Source: Nematopogon swammerdamellus (lineage: Eukaryota; Arthropoda; Insecta; Lepidoptera; Adelidae). From it: a stretch of DNA of 64,000 bases. A program made the position numbers and the translations under genes. Where the stretch lies: assembly GCA_946902875.1 (NCBI GenBank), contig OX336344.1, positions 19,675,791-19,739,790 on the forward strand, given 5' to 3'. Positions 21,640-31,100 of the stretch are shown here, piece after piece (position 1 is the stretch's first letter; every line of letters begins with the position of its first letter). The notes under the pieces were generated by a model that was given only the letters and a program-made list of their open reading frames with translations, ran no database searches and was not told where the DNA came from.

Positions 21640-22800
21640 AATGTAAGAATAAAGGGTAACACTTACAATGATGTATTCTTGGACACTCTCCAGCAGAATT
21701 CCATACATGTTGTCCTATATTCTTGAAGAGATTCCACTTAGGATGCGAAAATAACTGAGCTTAGTCAATTTTAAGAAATTATCAAGATTATCTTTCTTTT
21801 AAAATTTTAGCGTTAACCACAATCAATATAGTAAGTTAAATTGAAGAAAACTTAGTTAAGAAAATTTCAATGCAAATAAATTCCAAATTGAATATTTCAA
21901 ACTATGAATAGTAGAAATAAATAAAATTTTTTAAATTTCACATTTCAAAATCAAATAAATTTAATTTATTTTATTTCTCGTTTTATTTGAGAAATTAACA
22001 GCAGTTTTACAATAGAACAGGTATACGATAAAAGCCAATTATAGAATTCCACGGCTTAATGAAGAATAAAAAATATTTGTAAGAGAGCTTTAGAAATAAA
22101 TTCGAATATTATATTGTCACATTTAAAAAACTCAGCACGTAAATAAAATGTTTGTAAAGTTTCGAAACCCCGAAAAATACGTTATCAAAGAACGTCTCGT
22201 CACGTGTTACTCCGATGCTCACTTAATTTTAAATTCAGAACAGTCTTTTGTTCGTTCAAATATTCCCGCGTAATGAACGCTTTGACGACACAGCGCGGCG
22301 TCGTGCGAGCGAGCAACGACTGTCGCTGAAGAAGAAGGCTTTACGTGCACGCTGAAAACCCTTCCGCTTCCTTCCCCTCGACAGGCAGGGGATACGAGAT
22401 CCTGTCTGTCGGTGCAAACTTAACGTCATATTATGTACTAGCGAGCGCCAAGAGCCAAAATAGCGCAATAGCATTATTGTGGCTTAATTTCTTTGTTACG
22501 TACTTATGAATATTTTATCGTTTTCATCTCATTGCAAAAAAATAATATGTTTTCATTCTTTGTATTCGTTAAGTCGTTAATAAATAGATGGGGCCTGTGC
22601 TATGTTTTTCTTTTTGAGTTTATATATTACGTGTAATTTATATTTATTTCTAACTTATTTAACCTGATATATTTGATACCACATAATAGTACAACTCGAT
22701 ATGGTCTCTATTATTTTTTTACTTGTTTATTTATTTTATTACTATGTAGGTAGTTATTATAAATTTCGCATCTTTTTCTATTCTTCTATCTTTTTTTTTC
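21640..22800. other. No recognised gene
   Basis: AT-rich; no exon with paired splice sites was recognised. The minus-strand frame at 22256-22474 lacks motifs. Confidence 0.35.
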
Positions 22801-22807
22801 TTTTTTT

Positions 22808-23190
22808 TTTTATGGAAACTGACACGGTTGGCTACATCACCTACAACGTCCGTGATGTCAGCCCATAACACCGGGTGAACTAGGTGCCATGTCAGTGCTT
22901 CCCCCTTTGATCGTGCCGGCTACACTGAACTGGTCGGAAAACACAAACTATTTACATAGCCGTTTTGACCGACGTTTCATTCAGTGCGGTGGTACCAACC
23001 CGGGCGGGTTAAACCCTACCACCAAGCAAGATTAGGAGGGAAGGGACCTACAGTTTTACGAGGAATCCGAACCTCGGTCAGCCTCCAACGGTCAGCGGTC
23101 ACCCATCCAAGTACTGATCGCACCCAGCGTTGCTTAACATTCAATAGCGACAGTTGACTGTCTGCACCACTGAGCTATCGAGGCTGACAA
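22808..23190 (-). repeat. SINE with tRNA/5S-like head, full length
   Basis: Nearly identical to 13517-13905, including the unusual TAAGATTAGGAGGGAAGG-like linker and ACTGGTCGGAAAACACAA. This copy has GATCGCACCCAGCG where the other has GACCGCACCC. Confidence 0.8.
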
Positions 23191-23377
23191 TCTGTTTCCC
23201 TTTCTATATTTTTGAAAACTTTATTACAATTTTTTTAAATTTTCAGAGATTCCTTTGTTGTAGATGAAATTATTGAATCAAAGACGTTGCCGCCTTCGTG
23301 GCCACGTCGTTGTTTCACACATCATTGTTCTCAGTAAGTGTGCATTATTTTTAGTACTAGAAGTATTTGAGTATTTG

Positions 23378-23745
23378 TCAGCCTCGGTAGCTCAGTGGTG
23401 CGGTCGGTCGACTGTTGTTAAGCACAGTTGGGCGCGGTCAGTACTTGGATGGGTGACCGCTCGACCGTTGGAGGCTGACCGTGGTTCGGATTCCACGTAA
23501 AACTGTAGGTCCCTTCCCTTATTGCCTTATTAGGTAATAGGGTTTATCCCGGCCGGGTTGGTACCACCGCACTGAATGAAACGTCGGTCGAAACGGCTAT
23601 GTAAATAGTTCATGTTTTCCGTCCAAGGTGGCGGACATGAAATGAAGGGAAGCATTGACCAATACACCTATTCCACCCGGTGTCATGGGCTGACATCACG
23701 GATGTTGTAGGTGATGTAGCCATCCGTGTCAGTTTCCATAAAAAT
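23378..23745 (+). repeat. SINE with tRNA/5S-like head, plus strand
   Basis: The clearest copy for reading the head. GTCAGCCTCGGTAGCTCAGT gives the A-box-like part. Then come GTTAAGCACAGTTGGGCGCG and GGTCAGTACTTGGATGGGTG, matching the 5S rRNA internal control region in order. The core and tail follow, ending GTGTCAGTTTCCATAAAAAT. About 370 bp. Confidence 0.8.
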
Positions 23746-23954
23746 AAAAAAACTGGGCATTTGGTATTTATTGTTTATTGTATAAATTCATCCATAGGTA
23801 GGTAACCTACGCTTGGATATGTCGAAAATTCCGCCAGTTCTAAATTCAATGCGAAGAAGAACTGACAAACAAACTTCGCAAGTCACAATGTTTTGTTAGT
23901 ACCTTATATATAAGTATTATATTAAAGTACCAATGAGTTTTTTCTGACGAAAAA

Positions 23955-24260
23955 ATTTATGTGTATACCTACACCTGCTGCTTCACCGTTCGGAACCGGT
24001 GTAAAACTGTAGGTCCCTTCCCTTGTCCCTTACTAGGTGGTAGGCTCAATTTGTAGCCGACGGGTTGGTACCACCGTACTGGATGTAAGATGACCGCATA
24101 GCAACCTCGGTTGTGTTCTCCTCTAGTCCAGTATAGCCAGCAATCCAGGGAAGTCTCCGGTGTGGCACCTATCTTCTCGGAGGTGATATTGGCTGGTCGG
24201 AGCATGCGCTTTGGCCCTTCCAACTCAGCCACCCATACCGGATAACATAAAAAAAAATTA
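23955..24260 (+). repeat. SINE, Ser/Leu-tRNA-head family, head-truncated
   Basis: Starts at about CACCTGCTGCTTCACCGTTC and runs through ACTAGGTGGTAGGCTCAA, GTTGGTACCACCGTACTGG and CCAGTATAGCCAGCAATCC to an A-rich tail. The tRNA-like head is missing. Full-length relatives are at 27045-27455, 48587-48995 and 50803-51205. Confidence 0.7.
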
Positions 24261-24404
24261 ATTAATTTCCAATAATTTAACCCATACTACCGCTCACAAG
24301 AACATTAATATTTACAGCATAAACATGAATACTCAACAATCTGACCACACTGCCTATTTAAATTACCTATATCTGGTGAATTGTTTTTTTTATTTTTTTT
24401 TATT

Positions 24405-24722
24405 GTTATTGAAACTGACACGGTTGGCTACATCACCTACAACATCCGTGATGTCAGCCCATAACACCGGGTGAACTTGGTGCCACGTCAGCGCTTCCCT
24501 TCGGTCGTGCCGGCTACACTGAACTGGACGGAAAACACAAACTATTTACATAGCCGTTTCGACCGACCTTTCATTCAGTGCGGTGGTACCAACCCGGATG
24601 GGTTAAACCCTACCACCTAGTAATATAAGAAGGGAGTCATATCCCTTAGTCGCCTTTTACGACATGCACGGGGAGAGATGCAGTGGGGCTATTCTTTTAA
24701 AGTACCGGCCCCACACGGTACA
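24405..24722 (-). repeat. SINE, CCGTGTGG-head type
   Basis: A near-complete minus-strand copy, very similar to 4315-4638 and 30165-30482. The sense tail GTGTCAGTTTCAATAAC is slightly altered. Confidence 0.75.
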
Positions 24723-25029
24723 AATGCCTGAATAGTGAATAGTGCCTTCGTCAATTTTGATACTTCATATTATCAAATCAAATAAAAAATAAAATGCGTA
24801 ACATAAAACGGGTAACATAAAATAATTACCCATCTTCATTTTATTAACATTGATCATACTCGTAATTATATTTACATAGTACATTTTGTCAAGTCCCTAT
24901 TTCCATAGCATGCTGGTACAACAGCCTTAACATAAGTTATCGCGGTAAACGCCCACAGTAGCCTGCCTAGTGGGAGGTTATGCGAAATACGCGGAGACCT
25001 TCTTCGTCAGAGAACAACGATTCTTCGAA

Positions 25030-25035
25030 TCAGTT
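25030..25035 (+). promoter_or_regulatory. Possible arthropod initiator of the VWC gene
   Basis: TCAGTT, the arthropod initiator consensus, lies about 100 bases before the ATG at 25130. No TATA box at a suitable distance was seen. Such hexamers occur by chance, so this is only a candidate. Confidence 0.25.
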
Positions 25036-25129
25036 AGAATTCAATCGTCTCTCGCGCTGTGCAGACAACATACATAGTCGATTAAGAAAATAACCGTTAA
25101 ATTTAGAAATAAATTAGTATTTTTTAACG

Positions 25130-28100
25130 ATGGAGACTGTCTTTGCGGTGTTGTGTGTGTTGATTTGCGGTCAGTGAAGTGTTGATTATTGTTTGTCTTA
25201 TATTTATTTATGGATTCCAATTTGATTGATTGATTGATTGATTGATTTATTTTTCTCTTTCGGTGCGACGACGACTGTAGTGTTTTCAGATTGTGTTTTA
25301 ATTGGTCGTTAGTTTGGTTTTATGTTAGATTTTAAATTTGAATAGAAATTTTTATTTCTTTATGTAATCGGGTATGGGTATCTGAGTCAGAGGGGCGAAA
25401 GTACATGCTTCGACCAGTCATTGATATTTCCGAGAAGGTAGGTGCCATACCGGAGACTACACTGGACTGTGTGATGGAAATAAATTATAACAGTGTTTAC
25501 TGATGGAAAAAAATTATAAAGATGTTATCACTATTATTTAAAATATGATAATGATTTAATAAAGTTTTTTATTAAAAGTATTACTTATTTATGTTGATAT
25601 TATGATCACAGATTAAACTCGCGGATGTAAAAACTAATTAAGTATCTATGACATTGTTTTACTTAAATGTTTAAAGGTCAATTAGAAAATTAATTAGTTC
25701 ACAGTTCTTTCATATTTTGGGTTTTTATCCGGGCGGTTAATTAAAATATAGTTGGTGGATTTTCACAATCGCGTCTATTTTAAATAAATTTCTTAAATTT
25801 AAATTACTGTAAAAACGTTTTGAAAATTTTATATACATTCGAAAATCTGTTTTTTTTTTATTTCAAATACTAAGATTTTTTGTATATATTTAGAAATTGT
25901 AAAATAAGTCCTCTCAATACTTGTTATTTTCGTAAATTATTATCTTTGCTTTACATTTCATTCTTACATATGTCATGCAAAAGGCATCTTTACCTATCTC
26001 ACCGCGATAAGTTCTTCCAAATTCAAATTTAAAAAATTCATCACGACATGCATTACACGCCCAGGAACTTACTCGTATATATTATGTAAATACAACAGGA
26101 AGGAACGTATATATTTATGTAAATACCGTTACACAAATTGGAAAACCTCTCAGATAATTTCCAACATGAAAATAATATAGAAAATTGTCGAATCTGCGCC
26201 CCTCGTGCTCAAATCTCTTCCAATACAATTTCTGTACGAGTATGCCTAGGCAGGGATTTGATGAAATTGTTTTCATTATCCCGAGAATTCTGAAATACGT
26301 AGTCCGTAGTAATTTCGCGATTTTTTTTTCGTCGCAAAAATTTCGCTTCATGAAAATATTGTCTTTGCAGAAAGTAAAAAAAAATGCTAAGAAAGAATAA
26401 AAAAAAGAATAAGAAAATATTTTTATGGAAAGCGCGACCTTTGGCGCCGAGTCAGCCATAAGGTGTCTAACGACGCTCATGGATATTCGGTCGTACGCGG
26501 GGGTTGCGAATGCCATGCCGGGCCTGACAGGTGCCTAATCACGCCTCTCTTGAAGGACCCGAGACTGTACTTGGAGGGAAATATGGGTTGCTCTTAAATG
26601 CGATATTTAGATCACTTGGTAACCCGAACTTTTTCATAGGTGAAACAAACGACTCGTAGTGAATATTTTCAAAATGTTCAACGAGCGAAGCTACAGGCAA
26701 AATCTAGTTAGAAACTAAAAATGTCCTTAGAATAAATACAGACTGAAATTAATAAGTACGATGTAACACAAAATTGTTTCTTTCTCTCTCCCAGCGGTGA
26801 ATTCGGCGTGGTCGGCCTCCCAGGACTGTCAGGTCGGCTACTACCGTGAGCTAGGTTGTGAACCCGTGCCCGGCGAGGACGGAAACTGCCCACTGTACTA
26901 CAAGTGTCCCGAACTACATCCCGATCCCACAATGTGCTATTACAAGTAAGTTGTTCTTAAGTAAGCCGAACAATCACCACTTAGGGCCGGTATTTCAACT
27001 TCCACTTAGTGTCAGAAGGAACGTTACGCCAAGAATATAAGAACAATAGCAGCGGCGGTTGACAGAGTGATATGGGCGTCGGCTTCTCTTACGAGAGCTC
27101 CGAGGTTCGAATCCAGTCGGCGTGTACCAATGAGTTTTTTCTGACGGAAAAATTACATGCATACCTACACCTGCTGCTTCACCGTTCGGAACCGTAGTAA
27201 AACTGTTGGTCCCTTCCCTCGCCCCTTACTAGGTGGTAGGCTCAAATTATCAAGTAGCCGACTGGGTTGCTACCACCGTACTGGTTGTAATATTGCCGAA
27301 AACCAGCCTCGGCTGTGTTCTCTAGTCCAGTATAGCCAGCAATCCGAAGGAAAGTCTCCGATATGGCACCTACCTTCTCGGAGGTGATATTGGCGGTTTG
27401 GAGCATGTGCTTTGGCCCCTCTGACTAAGCCACCTATACCGGATTACATAAAAAATACTATACCTATCTGTCACTTAACCTTATTACCTACTAACCCTAA
27501 GTTAGAGTTGAAATACCGGTACTTAGTAAGATAGGGAAGAAAAAAACTGTAGGTTCGTTCACTTACCTCACTAGGTGGTAGGGTTTACCTCGTCCGGTAT
27601 GAATGAAGGTCAATCGTGGCTGTCAAACTCGTTCTTGCTTTTCGTTCAGTTTAATTTTCAGTGTAGTCAAAACTTGCATGATACCTAGTTCTAGTAGGTG
27701 ATGTAGCCAAAACCAGATTCCATAGAAAGTCATTTTATATTAGATCCTACCTCCTCCGTGGAGAAACTCCGTGAATCCAACCAAACCCACTCCTTTCGAG
27801 CCCATAACTCAATTGCTATCCGCTCGACTATCCTTATACCGATTTTGGTCACTGACAAGTTATAGCATCTATCTGTTCAAAAAGTTCAACACCCAAAGGG
27901 AAGCACTGACATGGCGCCTCGTTCACCAAGGTGATAAGGGCTGACATCACGGATGTACCGGGCTAACATTCCATATAAAACCGTTATATTGTGGAATTCA
28001 AATATCATGATAGGATGTGTTCTGTTCTGCAGATCATTTCTCCACATAACTGGTAAACTCTGGAACGATCTCCCTGCCTACATATTCCCCCCCCCCCCCC

Positions 28101-31100
28101 CCCCCCCCCCTCCCCCCAAAGTACAGCCTCGGGTCGTCCTTCAAGAATAGGCCGTGATGGCATTCGCAAACCCCGCGTGCAACGTAAGCGTAGCTAGGCG
28201 CCACGTGTCGCGCTTTCTAAAAAAAACTTCAGATTGATAATGTAATAGGGCGCCCTTACACGATCAATCTTACTGTCAGTATTACTGTACTGAACCCAAT
28301 ACTAACAAAAAAAAAATGTCCACGTATGTAATGTACGATTGAACGGTATTCAATAACATATTGATAAGGGGAGAAAATAATTTCAGTAATTTTGATCACT
28401 ACTCATTGTGAGTATTACCACAGAATAGAAAAGAGTACTCCGGTATTACTGGCAATAATTTTGATCATCAGAATTCTACGAGCCTACGCTACGTTACGAG
28501 TTGCGTTTCATTCTGTGCGGTGGTACCAACCCGGGCGGGATAAACCCTACCCACCTAGTAAGGTAGGTAAGAAGGAAGGGACTTAACCTGGAATCCGAAC
28601 CACGGTCAGCTTTCAACGGTCGAGCCAAGTACTGACCGCGCCCAGGTGCCCTTAACAGCAGTCGACCGACCGCATCACTGAGCTACCGAGGCTGTCAGTA
28701 TTACTGTCAATAATTGATCATGTAAGAGCCCCCTAAAGATATTGCTACCAACAAAGGCACTGACTACTGCGTAACCTCATAATTATTTGTTGTAAGTTGT
28801 TACCACATTGATAAAATCTAACCGTCCTTTAACGATTCTCAGTAGGTGACAACCGGAGATCAGCCCATTTCGCTGTTTTTGTCGCGTTTACAACAAAAAC
28901 TAAGGTCAACCTGAGGCCGCTCTTGACCTCCGGCCGTGGTGGTTGGCTAACCCGCTTTCTGCATCGCGCATGCGTAACGGAGCGACCTTCTCAGTCGTCC
29001 GAGGATAATAATCCGTGACTTTTGTCGCGTGGTTGACATAACAATGAATAAACAATCACGCATTGTTCTCAGCCTTATTCTGTCTGCAATAGAGGTGAAA
29101 TTTGCTCAGAATATTGATTTTTTCTTATTTAACTTGTACACTGCCTTTTGCGAAGCACCTACTTTGTACAATTTTATTTTAAACAGAGGAACTTTTGAAG
29201 AGTAGACAGCTAACATTTTTAACACAAAATTACCATACAAATGAAAAAAAAATATGAGAAGTATGTTATGCTAAGAGAAATGCAGTTATTTACGCCTCAA
29301 GACTTGATGCATGAAGTAAAATCAAGAAAGAATTTTCCAGACGTTACGGGGTTTGAGAACCCATCGGTTCTCAAAATCGTTTCTTTGTCGCGCCGCTAGG
29401 GTGTGAAACTGTCTTCCGGCGACTGTGTTTCCCGAATCATTAAACCTGCGTGTCTTCGAACGTCGTGTCAACGGGCTAGACAGTATAGCAACAGTCCGCA
29501 AATCTGCTGTCATGGCGCCTCTCTGAGCGTGGTTTCGCGAGGAGATGCGTTTTTGGCTCGACTGTACCATTGGTCCCATCTTCGTTTACATAAAAATACC
29601 TACTGCATGTCCAATTCGTGTAAGGAAAAGGCGTTTGGTGGCTGGCCTAACCTGTCGCCCGTTAGCAAAAGTCTTCAAAATATTGAATTTTGTCTATTTA
29701 GAGTCGAAGAGCCGTAGAAATAGATAAGAGAAGCTGATGCCTAAAATGTAATTTTGCAGAGGAGTATCCTTCAAGAACAACGAATATATCCCGGAAGATG
29801 CCGTGAAGAACCCATGCTCGATCGCCTGCTACTGTGAAGTCGGAAACACCACGGATACGAGAATTAGGTGAAATTGTCATTTAATGATTACGTTGTTGGT
29901 TTATCATGAGTTTGCCATTACATGTTTGCTTTTTCCATTCCACGCAAATGAGGCGCATTTGTGTGGAATGGAAAAAGCCCGGTGTCTAATGTCGACTGCT
30001 TCCATGCGTCGGAGGATTGCCTCAGGAATGATAAATGTTAAAGGTTCTAGAACAGTGGTGCCCAAGCGGTCGATCCCAAGAGGCTTTTAGGTCGATCACT
30101 GAAAATATACGTAGAGCAAAAAGTGACTTGTAGACCCATCAAAGAATTCACAATATTTGATTTTTTTTTATGGAAACTGACACGGTTGGCTACATCACCT
30201 ACAACATCCGTGATGTCAGCCCATAACACCGGGTGAACTTGGTGCCACGTCAGTGCTTCCCTTCGGCCGTGCCGGCTACACTGAACTGGACGGAAAACAC
30301 AAACTATTTACATAGCCGTTTCGACCGACCTTTCATTCAGTGCGGTGGTACCAACCCGGGCGCGTTAAAACCTACCACCTAGTAATATAAGAAGGGAGTC
30401 ATATCCCTTAGTCGCCTTTTACGACATACACGGGGAGAGATGCAGTGGGGCTATTCTTTTAAAGTACCGGCCCCACACGGTTGATGTGATGTGAGATACA
30501 TTTTCCGTGTGTCGTCTTCCACAAGGACCGCAATAGTAATAAATATAAAGGATGTAATGTATATAGCTTTAAATTCAAACAATAATGACTAGAAATTATT
30601 GAACAACGAAATGTTTTAGTACAAGTGTCGATCTCAGAACCTTTAATTTTTGTAGGTCATAGAAAAATGTATGGGAACCGCTGTTCTAGAACATGTTCTC
30701 AGGTCAAGCTAACTCCGGGCTTTGAACAGCAGAAACACATATGAACTGGTTTCAAGAACAACGTTTTGTCATCATTGGTTTCGATGAATTATACAGGGTG
30801 TGAAAACGGCGAGTACATTAATTAATTTCGCCAGCGCAATCCTCATGTTTTTCCTAGACAAAAAAGTTAACAAAGTTTTTCTCTAAAGTGTCTAGTTTTC
30901 GAGATATGAGTTTTTGAAATGTATGTTTTCGTCTAGTGTTAACGCCTTCTTGCCGCTCCGCACCCTCCGCCTGCCGACCTTCAGTCCTCCACTCACAAAG
31001 CTAACCCCCGCCCCTCCCGCTAACACCTCCGTCCGAGGCGCTCACGTCTCATCCGCTCTTCCGCCCCTCCGCGCCGCCCTGTTGTCATTAGATCATTTTT

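Noticed and set aside
23378..23500. A 5S rRNA gene
   Set aside because: Only the internal control region resembles 5S rRNA; the flanks and length do not, and the sequence continues into a SINE body present many times.
28087..28150. Poly-proline protein start
   Set aside because: The proline run comes from the C homopolymer in an intron, without other coding evidence.
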